From the NCBI GenBank assembly GCA_026261815.1, contig JAMPIT010000575.1, positions 37,311,501 to 37,375,500 of the forward strand: a stretch of DNA of 64,000 bases. Direction: 5' to 3'. Every line of letters begins with the position of its first letter. The stretch's first letter is position 1. Source of the stretch: Monarcha castaneiventris obscurior. Taxonomy: Eukaryota > Chordata > Aves > Passeriformes > Monarchidae. The translations under genes were made by a program, and so were the position numbers. The notes beneath the pieces are model-generated. The model made no database searches and was not told where the DNA came from. It saw nothing but the letters and a program-made list of their open reading frames with translations. Below, in pieces: positions 40,634 to 53,300 of this stretch.

Positions 40634-41084
40634 AAATCAATAACTGGCATACTTGGAGGCTGTCTGGGGTCTGGCAGGCTGGAAGTGCTGTGCTGCAGCA
40701 GCTTCCATACTGAATGCTCAGCTATTTTTGTTTTTAATCTATCATTCTTGTCTTGACCTAGAAATAAAAATTTAATGGAAAGTTGAATTTATGGCGGTAG
40801 CAGAAATAGGGGTCGCAGGTGCTGTCTTCCCTCCTTGAACTGCAGTGGCTGGAGGATGTAGGAGCCATCTGAGCCATGAGACGGGAGAAGTCCCTTCCTG
40901 CACAGAGACAGGGAAAGGGCCAGCCAGCCAGCCCTCCCAGAGAAATATCAATGATGGGCAAGAGAGTGATGGAGCTTAAAATAAGAGGTGGAGAGCTGCT
41001 TCCCGTCGTTCTGGGGCTGCTCTAATTCATGCCATAAAGCCACACTGAGAGCCCCAAATCCAGTAGGACCTGTGGGGGTAGGGA

Positions 41085-41135
41085 ACAATCCCATTTTGCC
41101 TCCCTCACCTGCCTCATAGGGTTTTTGTCTTAGGA
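41085..41135 (+). repeat. Possible MIR-like fragment
   Basis: ccctcacctgcctcataggg, then tttttgtcttagga resembles the MIR segment 'acctacctcatagggttgttgtgagga'. Short, so weakly supported. Confidence 0.3.
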
Positions 41136-42578
41136 CTTCGAGGCTCTGATTCCCCCTACCAAACTGTAGTGATCTGCACCATCTGTAAACTGCCTTTATA
41201 GTGACTGGAGAGAGGGAGACACCTCTAAACGACGTTTTATCTCGTCTTAGCTTGGGTATCTAAAAAACCTATATAAATCATGCATAAGAGGTGCCTGCTT
41301 CTCTGCTTTGACTGTACAAGGATGTTTGTCAGCCAGGTAGGATGCAAGCACAGTGGGTCTTACCTGTCCTGGTTAAGCAGGGTCCAGTTCTGCTCCATGG
41401 CACCTGTGCTGGTCCTTGCCTTTAAGAGAGGTTTTGGTGGTGTGGCTGCAGAAATATTACTGACTCTTGGAAAAATCCATGTACTAAAAATGCTTTTACT
41501 CTCACTTTTTTGTGCCTCTGTCCTTTAACTGACAAAGCAAAATTATTTTGAGACATTGGCTGTCTTAGTGAACTTTTAATGAACTGTTTGCTCATTTCAC
41601 TTTTTAATGAACTTTTGTTATGTTGCTACTTTACACTGTGGCTACCTTGATTCATTTTCGTCTGCTCATACAAGCCGTTCTTGTGGAAGAGAAAAGGCTG
41701 TAGTAGCTCTCTGTGCACTCCTGGTTTTGAACCACCATCACCACTCTTCAAAGTAGCCACCAGGATTGCCCAGGTCCTCAGCAGCACACTCAGCTCTGTT
41801 GCTGTTACCAGATATCATGGCCCTTTTGAAAAGAGCAGGATTTTGTTTGTGGGATTGGATCTGTGGCTGTCCTGACTCTGATGTAGCCCCGTTCCAGCTG
41901 CCAAGAAGTCTCCAGCCTCTGTTCCCAACTCCCGCATGTCTCCATGATTCCCCACACAGTGGCACTTAGCTCAGTGTGCCTCAATAGATATGGGGTAGAT
42001 ACTGTTAAGACGATACCTGGTAGTGATTTCCTCCATCTTAAATGTTTTAAAAACCTAATCCATTTACCTTTTACTTCTGGGTGTTTCAGTTTCACCAAAC
42101 ACTACCTACAGCAGTTATAACCTGATCTTTTTGGATCCTACAGGACCAGTTTCTAGATTTCGGGCTGTGCTATTGCTGTAAAAACAATACTGCAAGTAAA
42201 AAGAATAGTTTGGGTGAGTGAGGAGGCCTAATTGATTCCTCAAGGGTTATACAGCACAAACACTTCAAAGCATCGTCACAGGATCCTGCTGTGAAATGCC
42301 ACTCAGCCTCCTGCCACAAGAAGCCCAAGGAGCAAATGCTCTGCATGTTTTAAGGAGGTTCTGAGTCTTAAAAACCCCAAAACTAACAGTTTTTCCTTGC
42401 TTTGAGACTCTATGTCAAGTATTTGTGCTTTATTTTTACCTACATTTACCCATTTTTTGCCTCAAGGACTCTCAAAATTGCTCAGATTCTTAAAACATGA
42501 ACCTAAGAGTCTGAAGTGTTTTCAGTGTGCTTCTGCTATGCCCAGCACCAGTCTTCAACACGCAGTTTTATAGCTAAG

Positions 42579-42650
42579 ATTCCTTATCTGTGAAATGGGA
42601 GAAATCTGTTTAACCCAAGAAGGGGCTCACCTCATACCTCACACAAGTTT
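42579..42650 (+). repeat. Possible MIR-like SINE relic
   Basis: attccttatctgtgaaatgg, gagaaatctg and the later ctcacctcatacctcacaca follow the MIR order 'cctcatctgtaaaatgggga…acctacctca'. The spacing is roughly right but identity is low. Confidence 0.45.
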
Positions 42651-43403
42651 TTGCTGCTGAATTCGTTGACATTTATAGGGCACAATGTAATCTTTGTGTG
42701 CTAGATGTTGTTAAAGAACATGATGTTAAGGATCTTAGATTTGCCTGGAGTTTATTTTTTTTTAATTGTTTTTAAGTGCATGTTGAAAACTATCAAGTCA
42801 CTGAGGAATGAACTTTTATTTCCAGCTCATTAAAACATACTGAAAACTATGGAAAACAGGTAACTTAGTGTTGTTTTGAGTCCCATGTTTGAGGCAGTTT
42901 TATTCCCTTCAGTACTGAATAAAAAAAATGTAACTGATCTGTAAATCAACCCTTTGATGCAGTAAAACTGCCAGAATCCAAAACTGATCTGGCTCAAATG
43001 ATAGACACTTACTCTGGCTGACAACTTATACATTTAATTGGAAGCTACAGCTTTTGAAATGAATTGGACAGAGTGAAATCATCACAGTCTCAGATGTAGA
43101 CAATGACAGAAGCCAGTATGTTCAGTTCTCTTCACTGAGGCTTGTAACACAGAAAAAGCTGCTGATCTTACTAGATTGCGATTGAAGATATTTGCCCTTC
43201 ACTGAATAATGAGCTTGCAATCACATTTTGCTGAAACAGGTTCTTTGAACAAATGAAACTTAAATCAGAAGGAAGTTAAATCTCATTTCTTACTCTTCGA
43301 TCAAAACCTTCATGCTTGAGCGCCTCGTAGAGAGGAACATTAGGCTCACATTTCTGTAATCTTATTTGTTATTCAAGATTTGCTCCTGATAGCTTAAACT
43401 ACT

Positions 43404-43446
43404 GGGGGAAAAAGAAAAACAAAAACAAAAAAACAAACCCACACCC
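43404..43446 (+). repeat. A-rich low-complexity tract
   Basis: gggggaaaaagaaaaacaaa, then aacaaaaaaacaaaccc. A CAAAA-type simple repeat; no retroposon body is recognised upstream. Confidence 0.8.
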
Positions 43447-44860
43447 ATACAGCCTTAAAAATGGAAAATCGATTCATTTCCACCACTTTGCAAAGCCTTT
43501 CATTATAAAAGGAGAGCAAAGCAAGTAGAAAAGAACTGCATGCATCCAAAGTCACCAAATCTTTTCACTTGTTCCCAGGGCTCGGACAACAATGCCACTA
43601 TGAAAATAGCACTGAGGAGGAAGAGCATGCTGGGTAATGAGATGCAAATGAGCACACCAAGCATCCCACTCTGCCTCGGAGCCTTTGTATCCAGTAGTGC
43701 AATAACAACCAGCTTTTGAGTCATGATAGGTTAGCACAGAATAGGTTTCACAATGGGTGTATGTATTATCCTCATGGTTCTCCTCAGCTTGTGGTCAGCA
43801 GGACAGTTAAACATGGCATCCATTTCAGTGAGAAGCTGCCTAGATTAAAACTAGCTGAAATAAGAGTGTCACAATTAATTGTAACAAAACTCAGTGTGAG
43901 ACCTTGTGAAGGGAGAAGGACATTTTATTTTATTTAACTTGATCTCGAACTTCTTTTTTCTTACACTCTCATACTCTGCACACCAAGGCATATGTATCCA
44001 AGTGCTGTGGCCAAGATGACTCTCGTGGGAAACTGAAGTCCTCACTGTGTCTCTTGGGTTCTTCTTGACTGACAAGGAACTGAACAGGTTTTGTTTTTGA
44101 ACAGGTCTTCTAAACATTCAGGAATTAACAGTTACCTTCGCATTGCAAATTTGTTTATTTCTGCTTCTGTAACTCATTGCCAACTCACTTCATCTCATCT
44201 TGAATCTCTTTTATGCCATCATCTGTCCTTTTCTTACCATGATAGTATAGGTGATGTGCTGGAACCTTTGTGCCCTCCTTCTGTTACCAAACCAGAGATT
44301 TCCTTCTGACAGGTCAATGCTGGGACGTTTTTGGAGCCGTGTGCCCAGATGTAAACAGCATGTTCCCCAGATGTCTCTTGGCTTAGCCATTCCATTATAG
44401 ACCATTCCTTTAAATCTGACTAGTTTCTTTGAGTGCTTTCACACATACACTTTTCCATTCCTGTTTCATCCATATCCGTCATATTTCTAAAAGGGACCTG
44501 TTCAAGAGGGAGGCATCTAAGGAGACTTGGATTTGTGCAGAGGACTAAGCTGTTTCACAAGGCTGGGGCACTGGGCTGGCTTCATAGAGAAAAGCAGCTA
44601 CTGTTCCTGTTCTAGTTTTGCTGTGCATTTTTGCTGTTTGTTATGTGCTGAGCCACTGACATGGGGGCCACACCTAATACTGTATTTTACCCTTTGATAA
44701 CAGTTTATAAATCCATGCTCAGAGAAGCAAAAAAAGAGCAAATTTTAGAAAATGCTTAGTTCTGTTATATCTGAGCTTTATGATATTGTTAGTTAATAAT
44801 ACCTTACAGAAATAACTTCTTTCCTTCTAGGTCACAATGCACTTTAAAAAGAAACATATC

Positions 44861-44962
44861 CATTATCCCAGTTTTATGGGAGGGCAAACTGAAGCAGAGA
44901 GACAGAAAATGTCCCATGTAAGATTACAGACCAAGACAGAGGGTGAGCAGGAAATCTAACAG
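44861..44962 (-). repeat. MIR-like SINE relic, antisense
   Basis: cattatcccagttttatggg, agggcaaactgaagcagaga, gacagaaaatgtcccatgta, then ccaagacagagggtgagcag. This is the reverse complement order of MIR ('cattttacagatgaggaaac', 'tgaggcacagagaggt', 'gcccaaggtcacac'). Confidence 0.6.
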
Positions 44963-46764
44963 AGGTGTCTCAGTGTGTCTCAGGCAGGAGAGCACCTTGG
45001 GAAGGGCAGCAGATCTTGACAGTGCTGAGTGTGAGTTGCATGTCATGAAAGAGGGCCATATATCTTCTCTGTGAGCCTCTTCCCCCACCTCTGTGTTCTG
45101 CCTCCAAATCAGCAAGATCACCTCACCAATGAATCATTTTCCTATTAGAGATGAAGATGAGGTTGACTTGACCTGGGGAATCTGCAGGGAGCACAAGGCA
45201 CCACTCTCCCAGCACTGTGGCTTTACTGAGCTGGAGACAATTGATGGTCGTGAGGGACCAGCACCTTTTTTTTCTTAACACATTTGGGGAAAAAGCTGGT
45301 GTTATTTTTCTGTTGTTGAGAACAGTGCTTGGTTGAGGGAAAAATGCAAAATCACTTCTCTTTAAAAGGTAATGAGGGTGTGTAGATTAGGGGGAGAAAC
45401 TGACAGCTGCGCCCTGCACACCCTCCACACCTCCTCCACAATTGAGAAGGGAAAATACCAGGACTTCATCATGCTATGACCTATGCATATTTTATACAAA
45501 GCGTACATTGGAGACTTTTTTATTATTCTTTTTTCCTTCTTTTGTCATAATATGCCAGAGAAAGAGATCGAACAAGAATTCATGATGTATCCACGCCCAA
45601 GGTGCAGAATATTTGCATAGACCCTTTCCACTGAAAGTGACACCACCATCCCTGCCGCAGATATTATATAAGTCTTCATTCCTGCAAACAGTGAAATTAA
45701 TTAGCATAAATTATATCCAGAGTGTAGTTAGGCTCAGTCATTGCTTTTGCAGAATTGTGAGGCCTTTGTGCACAAAAAAATTAAAGAAAATTGTTTAATG
45801 ATGATGTGTGCTGGTTACTAAGCTAGCCACCAGTTAGATATATTTATAGCTATTCCTGACGCTAATAATGATATGCTAATTATAACCCAAATAGAATTCT
45901 GTAATTTCTCCCTGAAAATGGAAGCAGTGCAGGGAGATGTTAAAATCTGTGCTGAGGCATCGTATTAGCAATTAGGTTTTTAGGTGGCACTGCACTTCTG
46001 AAGGGAAGAAAGCAAAAGAAGATAGGAGTGCTATTTCTATTCTTACGTATTTGTTTGAGCCTAAATAAAGGATTTAAACTTGCAAACATTCTTATCCTAC
46101 AAAGCATGAACTTCTCTGTGAAGTGTTTTAGAAGAGCTAAGCCCCTGTGGGAGAGTCCCTCAAGGGCATTTGCTTGGTTGTTCCAGAGCATCACAGCCCC
46201 AAGAGATGACTCAGGCGGTGATGAGAAATTGCTCTTCAGTTGTGCTACAGGGGCCAGAGCAGCTTGGGCACGTTGAATATTACCATTTAAATACTGCAGC
46301 TGTGGACTGCAGACTGTGTCTGCAATCTTAAGGGTAGGTCCTGAGGGATTATTTTCAAGGGCAAGCATTCTGGGTTCAACTTTGAGTTCCATCCCACCTG
46401 AGTGCAGGTAGCACATCACTGAGATGCCTGAAGCTATTTCCAGTCCAAAGTGACCACAGTCAGGTGGCGACTGTGGTTTGATACAGCAACCTTTGCAGAC
46501 CTTATCCTGCTGTCCAAAGCAAGTTTGGATTTGGCTTCTTCCTGGCCAAACATACCTCAATGCTATCACTCTTATATCAAGTAAGAATAGCTATGATAAC
46601 TTCTGCTCCAGAAATGTGAAAGAATTGGCACCTTAAATACAACTCCTGTAGCAAGTAACTACTGAGGGTTATTATAAAATCTGAGATTTAAGCCATGCAG
46701 CTGGGAGATAACAAATAAAATGTCAGCAGCAAAGAGCAGGAAGACAGGGTGGAGAAATAAGCCT

Positions 46765-47100
46765 TGCAGTCACAGAACTATTTGTCTGACCTCTGTCAAC
46801 TGCAAGGCTTTCAAACGTATATTGAAGGACAGAATAATTAAAAACATGAAAATAAATAGAAAACAGGATAAAAGTGCTCATGGGTTTACCAGAAGTAAAT
46901 CGTATCAGCCTATCTTGATGTCATGGACAAGATAAATGATGTTCTAAGAAATACTTTGTATGTCATCTACGTGGACTTCAGTAATGCATTTGATACGGTT
47001 GCACTGTAGAATTTATGAGGCACGAGGACTCGGAGATTAATTGTTGAATTGATATTGCGTATGGGCCTGGCTAAAGAGGAAATAAAAATGATGAGTCCTG
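46765..47100 (+). mobile_element. Decayed CR1-type reverse transcriptase fragment
   Basis: In one frame the + strand reads LTSVNCKAFKRILKD… followed by HGFTRSKS, matching the CR1/L2-type pattern 'VSLTSVxxKxxErI…HGF..gkSC'. After a frame shift near 46935-46959 it reads YVIYVDFSNAFDTV (46959-47000), the reverse transcriptase block with the first catalytic Asp (46974-46976). A stop follows almost at once. Known: this block is conserved in non-LTR retrotransposon polymerases. No endonuclease or 3' tail is recognised nearby. It is an old, dead internal fragment, unusual here because the other CR1 pieces are 3' ends. Confidence 0.75.
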
Positions 47101-47224
47101 AATAAGGAATTTGCATGCTGAAGGGCATACATTAACAGATTATCTCAAGTATTGGCTAGACAAATGATCTTATTTGGTGGTTTCTTCAGTGGTTCTAGCA
47201 TCAAGAGAGGGAGTTTGCTCTTGT

Positions 47225-47281
47225 CCAGAGTTGGAAGGCTCCAGCCAACTCTGGCTTTCCCCCAACCAGAGGGGTTGGGGG
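47225..47281 (+). other. Two adjacent perfect stem-loops
   Basis: Hairpin 1 has a 10-bp perfect stem ccagagttgg (47225-47234) with ccaactctgg (47245-47254) and a 10-nt loop. Hairpin 2 has a 9-bp perfect stem cccccaacc (47259-47267) with ggttggggg (47273-47281) and a 5-nt loop. They are four bases apart and lead directly into a G9A26 tract. Function unknown. Confidence 0.7.
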
Positions 47282-47311
47282 GGGGAAAAAAAAAAAAAAA
47301 AAAAAAAAAAA
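47277..47311 (+). repeat. G9A26 homopolymer junction
   Basis: Nine G then 26 A, followed by ggaagaaagg. It could be the A-tail of a retroposed sequence, a simple repeat, or a stretch whose length is set by sequencing error. Confidence 0.9.
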
Positions 47312-50300
47312 GGAAGAAAGGATCTCTGGGAATTTGAAGAGTAGAAATTCATTAATTAAGTAAATTAAATCATGTATTTGAGGATTAATACAAGATTGCT
47401 GCTCCCTGCTAGATGCATCCACAGGAATCAGTAGTTAGGCTGCTTTAGTGTGGCTGTGTAGACATTATCTGGAGCACAGTGTTCTCCATCCATCAGGCTT
47501 AGGAGGGATGAAGGTTGGAACTTCATGCAGGGAAGGTAATGGCAAATTCATTAGGTGAGAGGGAGCTAATACAGCTTGTTTAGTTGACCAAAATTAAGGT
47601 GCAAATTGTTCATAAATGCAGTCTGGAAACCAGGGTATTCAACAGTTGTGTTCGCAAATAACCTTCCAGGAGGAATGCACAGAACAGAAAACCTGGCCAC
47701 TCCACAAGTGGAGAAGAGCATTTAGAAAAGTAGTGGCTTTGCCTGCAGTTCCTGAGGACTGCACTGGCTGAGTTTTAAAGAATGAAAGGGAGTCCCTCTG
47801 AGTCCCCTGTTTTACAGGCGGAACAGACTGGCACACCATATTGTCACTTTAAACATATTCTAGGAACAAAAAAAGCCAGGATCTGCCTTGAAAGGAAAGC
47901 GTAATCCAAAATCTTCATTGAAGTGTATGTTTGCTGTGCATTTTGTTCAGAGTTTTGATATTTTCAGCAATAAGCTGACGGAACTCTTATCGAGAGACAG
48001 AAGGGACAACGAAAGAAGAACAAAAAGGTTTTGCTTCAGCTTCTCCTTTTTTTTTTTTTTCAGACATAACCATGCATTAGAAAATGTAACTGTTTTTAAA
48101 AAGCAATCATTTTTTATACCTAGCTTGTTTCAAAAAGGTCGTTCCACTCTCATTGTCACCTCAGGAAAAACAATAAAGCAGCAGTCCTCCACGTAATTGC
48201 ACAGGCTCGCCTGGTGGGTTCTCTTTCTTGTTCAGTGAAGTATCATTCATTTAGATCAGAATACAGTCTTTCTAAATTAGAGGTTTACATGTGTAATTAT
48301 ATAAAATGATATGTTTGTTTACATCTCCAAGTAAAATGTACGTCGTTTTCTATCATTTATCTTTGAAATTCAATTTTGCTTTGTCGATCCCTAATTTATT
48401 GCAGGAGATGAATGTGCTGTTAGAGTGTTTACAATGCCTCTCGCTGCCTGTGGATAATAGAATTACCCTGGTTATTGCTATTCATTTCGACATTTCTATG
48501 GTTAGGAATACGTGATAGTTTTACGTTCCTGAATATATGGTGCAAATCCTAATGCTATTTATTGTGGCTGCCCTTTTTTTTATCCATCTAAAGACTTAAA
48601 TTTACTTTCAAAGAATAGTGGGACAGTTGACAGCTGATGGCTGTATTTCTCAGCAGCTGCGTACTCTTGTCTGTGTTCATAAATGCGTGGAGAGGCTGTG
48701 TTCATACCTTTGTGTTTAATGTTAATAAATATTTTAGATTTCTAGTAAACCCGAAAACTCCCATATGAATTTCTGCCGATTCAGCCCTGGGGCTTTGGTG
48801 AATGAGCAGTGTGTATAACCAGTCACTGAATTTATGGAACACTTTTGTATAAACAGTGTTTGTTTTACTTATTCCTTTTGTCTGTTTAACTGGTTGGGTT
48901 AAAAGGCCTGTATTTCCAGCAAACAATCCCAAGGCATTATTTTTCCAAGCAGAACTTCCAAGGGTAACTCTACAGAATGTTTCCTTTGATATCTTCTTGA
49001 GGTTTTCTTTCTGTATTCTTGTTCCTTGCAGTGTTTGAGAAAGGCAGACTGGGAAGCGCATCCACTTTGGACTGTGACAGGATAGGAACAGTGCTGCAGG
49101 ATGCTCTGAGCATCTCACAGGGCACAAGAACTCAGTGGAGAAAGGTGTCTAATTTCATATTCTTCTTTTCATTTCAAAATTGTTCTCTTTGAAGATGAGG
49201 ATCAATATCTGAATGAGGAGAAAGTTTCCCTCATCACCTAGGGACTGGAAATCTTTCAGATGAGACCTCAGCTAATCCATCTGACCATCTCTGTGTGTGT
49301 GTCACGGGGTATATATGGCCCTGTGCTGCCTGGGAGTCCCAGGCAAAGATCCTGATTGCACTGCGAGTGGGAAGGGTGTAAAGCATGTACTGCTGTGACT
49401 TGGAGCCAGGCAGTATGTTCTGAGGCTGTGTTTAAACCCTGCATCATTACCTGAAGTCCCTTGTTACACTTCCAACCCATCCATCCCCTACTTGATTTTC
49501 TTAATAAATGTTTTTTATGGATATGCAGAGCAGGAAAAAAAAATAATAATGGACAGTAAAACACACAGCAAATTGTATCCTATTAATCTTTTGCCAGGGA
49601 AGGGGATTATGTTGCTTTCTTTCTCAGGTTCCTATCTCTATGAGGACATTCAGCCTTCAGCTTAAAGCAGAGAAATTTATTTGGCTTCTTTTACTTTAGC
49701 CTGCTTGTTACCTGTCTTACACTTTTTTCATATTTCACCTAAACAAAGTTTGAGAATGAGAAATCAATAAAGGAGTTCTTCAGAATTTCATTTCTTAAAA
49801 GAAAAATATTCTTTATACTATAAAATTTGCAGCACTTCCAGAGATAGCAGTAAAATATGCTGTCTGTCCATACCAGATTCTGTTATCTTTTAAGCAGTAC
49901 TTCAGGAAACAGCTCAGGTAAGGTTATCCATCCACAGGTTGAATGAAAATAATTTAATTTCATAAGGAGAAGGCTATTGAACTCTCCTTGGCTTCACAGC
50001 CATATTAGGGAAATTCAATCTGTGTCAGAAAATAGCCTGTGGCAACCTAATTTTTGGTCCCTAAGTGCCATAGCACTGAAAAATATGTGAATTTCTTCTA
50101 AGTCAAAGGTCAGTTTAGTTACTATCACACCTACAGCCGTGGGCTGTTCTGGATGTGTAGAGAATAAGCATCAGAAGAAGCAAACCCAGAGCAGTGTTTC
50201 CCTCTGTGTAATACTGTTCAAGCTCTCCAGTGCTTCAAGATTTCCTCTGCCATAACCTTTGCACTCAACAGCCCTTTATGAATTTTTCTTCTGTGGCTAA

Positions 50301-53300
50301 GTCCGCAGAAGAAATTTGAATTAATGAATAATTTGTTTCCAACAAAACCCCTTCAAATAACGCATGTATAGGGAAAGAATGAACATCAGTAAACCTTAGA
50401 GCTATATATACCTCTGTAAATATTTGCGTTTTAGGATAACTTTTAATATTCAACTCAGGGGGTAGATGCAAAATGTCACACACATGCATATCCATAGTCT
50501 GATATTTGACTGTACATGCAGTATATATGTATTTGTATAGCACTGTCTGTCTACTTCAGCACACACAGGCACACAGAGGGTTTATTTCTGTGAGCACCCT
50601 TCTGTGAAACGAGAGCTAACTGAAGGCAGAACATGGATTAAATCCTTCACTTTGATCATCATCAAGTTCTAAACAAAAAAAAAAATTTAAAATTTATAAA
50701 GCATTACTCATACTGTTGAATTTGTAACTATTCCTGATTTTATGTCATGGTCAGTGATCCAGACACACACGTGTATTCATCCACACACATGCCTGGCATT
50801 GTACCTATGACATCAGACCTATCACCAGGTTACTGTTTACTATTAAGTTACTTTTCTTCATTTGCACTCCAGTAACTTCAGGCTTCACTAATTGCAAGTG
50901 CAGAGTAACTCAGGTGGGTTTTGATTTGTTTCTGATGAACTTTTCCTTCCTTTAGCACATCTCAATGTGCTAAAAGCATTATCTTAAGTATCAATGCTAA
51001 GTGTTGCTCAAATGTCTTGATCACACATCTGAGCCCTTTTAACAGGTGATTTGTGTGCAAGGTGATGCATTGGCTGAAGATTGTATAGGCTGATGTATTG
51101 GCTAAATTGTCAGGATTTCTTTGTGTTGGTCCTGTCCTTTCTTCTGTGTCACTAAGGCTGCATCTGAGCACTAAGGCAGGTCTGCCTTGTTGCCTACCCT
51201 ACGTCTCTGGTTGTCCTATCCACATTATAAAGTGATGAGATGAAAAACATTGCCATTTCTTCTCCATCTACATGCTGAATTTCCTTTTATAGGGGAATGA
51301 TTTGGGAGACAGTGATGATCTTATCCAGTTTGGAGGGATGTCAGTGTCAGCTGGGACTTGTGACTGTGTCCTGCAGTATTACGGGACGTGTTGTGTAGAG
51401 TGAGCTTGTTCACCTTTGAGCATTTCCAAACTCTGTAACAGGAGTACAACAATAATTGTTTATTTGTTAAGGTGGGAAAAATAATCCAACAGCAAAGGTG
51501 ACAGGTATCATAGAAAAGCAAGTTGTGTAAGACCTCCAAGGTTTTATATAGCAAGTTGAAATACTGGGTCAAGCAATGTTTTGGAATTTAACAAAACAAC
51601 TTGTTTATATGGTCTCAGGAACAGGTGCCAAGATGAAGAGAGATATTTTAACTCACAAAGTCAAAGCAAAGCATGAAATTCTGTGAGCAGAGGGACATAA
51701 CCTTGTTTGTTATTGGATGGTTTTACTATAAATAACTTCTCTATTGAATACAGTATTCCTCTCCACTTTTGTGGATGTTCTTAAAGATCGTAGTTATAAA
51801 TATCTCCTGCCCTTAGCAGGACCATGATGTTTCCCTGGAAATTTGAGATAAACCATTTGAGAGGTGTGCAACAACTTGTGAAACTTGTTAGTGGGTTTGA
51901 CTTTTTTTTGATAAATACATGCTGTATTTCCCAGCTGGCTTTGGAGAGTTGTCCATATGGCTGTGTCTGTAAGGGCTACAGCACATACTGAAGATAGGAA
52001 AAAAGGGAAGGGTCATTTGTTATCATTGTCCTCTTGCGACTTTCTATCATAACCAGGAGTGCAGCCTAACATAATTTCCTTGGGTTTATTTTTCTCTGTG
52101 AGTTATTTTCTTTAGATAATGCCTTTACACCATAGCAGAGTATGACAATTTAATACAGTTAGATAAGAGCTAAAACTGAGATATGGTCTCTTGTGCAAAG
52201 TCAAGTTTCTCTCAGTTGCCCCAATGTCTTGAAAATAAAGTTCTGCATCCTGTTATGTATCTGTGGCATGGAGTAGTGAATACAGGAGGGAGAAACACAG
52301 TAGAGTTTTCATAAAACCCAGGAAATTAATTTCTTTGAGACTGGACTGGTAAAGCTGTGGGTAGTGTTAGACATACCTGTCATACTTATTTTTTCAGTTT
52401 TGATGACTACTCTTCATAATTTCTTGAAATACAGTTTTGTAATGTGAAAGAACCAGATTAATATCCATGGCAATACATTAAAATAAATAAATATTAATAC
52501 AGTGTAATTAAGACCTGTTTTTTTGTGTAGTCATATTTTGAGCTGTAGTGTTGGACAGCGTGATCTTGAAACTTCAGAAATGTATGAGAACAGAGAACAG
52601 GAGAGGAAACTAAAGGCCTCATAACTGCACACACATAGGAACAGTTATTCCTACACATTAATTTAACAACCTGATGAAACTGCCCAGAGTGGGCACTGTA
52701 TGTAGACCTGTCTTTAAAGCAAAAACAAGCAGTTGTGATGGTTCACAATCAACATACTTCACGATTAGGTCTGCAGAACTGATGGGGATGGTCTGCTACC
52801 TGCCCTTTAGGATCAGCTGTTGAATCTGAGTGATAAATCTCCTAAGATCTGCTACATTTAAAATACAGGCAGTTCTGTTGTAGAGAGTTGTTATGTGTTC
52901 ATATACCTCTTTTTGAAGAAAATTCAGGTCTGAAGGCCCTCTGACAATTATTGCAGTCAAGAGGGCTCTACATTAAACAAAGGGAAACAAAAAACCTCCT
53001 TTGTGATAACAGTAGTTTTGTGAGGAGGAGCAGCAGAAGCAGTAGTTTTAGCTTTACCGATTAAAGACAAGTAATATTCATTCTAAGAGTTCATGATACT
53101 CAGTTTCAAATGTTAGCTCTTGGTCTTCAAAAAAAAAGTGAATTTCTCTTCCTGAAGAAGTTGATGAGGACAGAGACTTTCTATAATTTACAGCTAGAGA
53201 TTTCTTGTTTAAGAAGACAGTAGGTAGAGTTCACAATGGCACATTAGGAGTTAAGGAAGTGGAAGATTATATAAAACTTATGATATTCCTTACTGTGATT

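Larger units (their letters stand above)
38174..46764. other. Intron segment with MIR-like and palindromic relics
   Basis: Contains a foldback at 38541-38569 (ggttgctttttttt against aaaaaaacaacc), the MITE-like element, and four MIR-like pieces. The longest open frame in the window, 209 codons on the minus strand (46569-45940), lies here; its product shows no domain I know. Confidence 0.5.

Noticed and set aside
49900..49926. cag|gtaagg as a recursive splice site in the giant intron
   Set aside because: The donor half is good, but the bases before the CAG are not a pyrimidine tract. I found no site in the window that matches a pyrimidine tract followed by CAG|GTRAGT.
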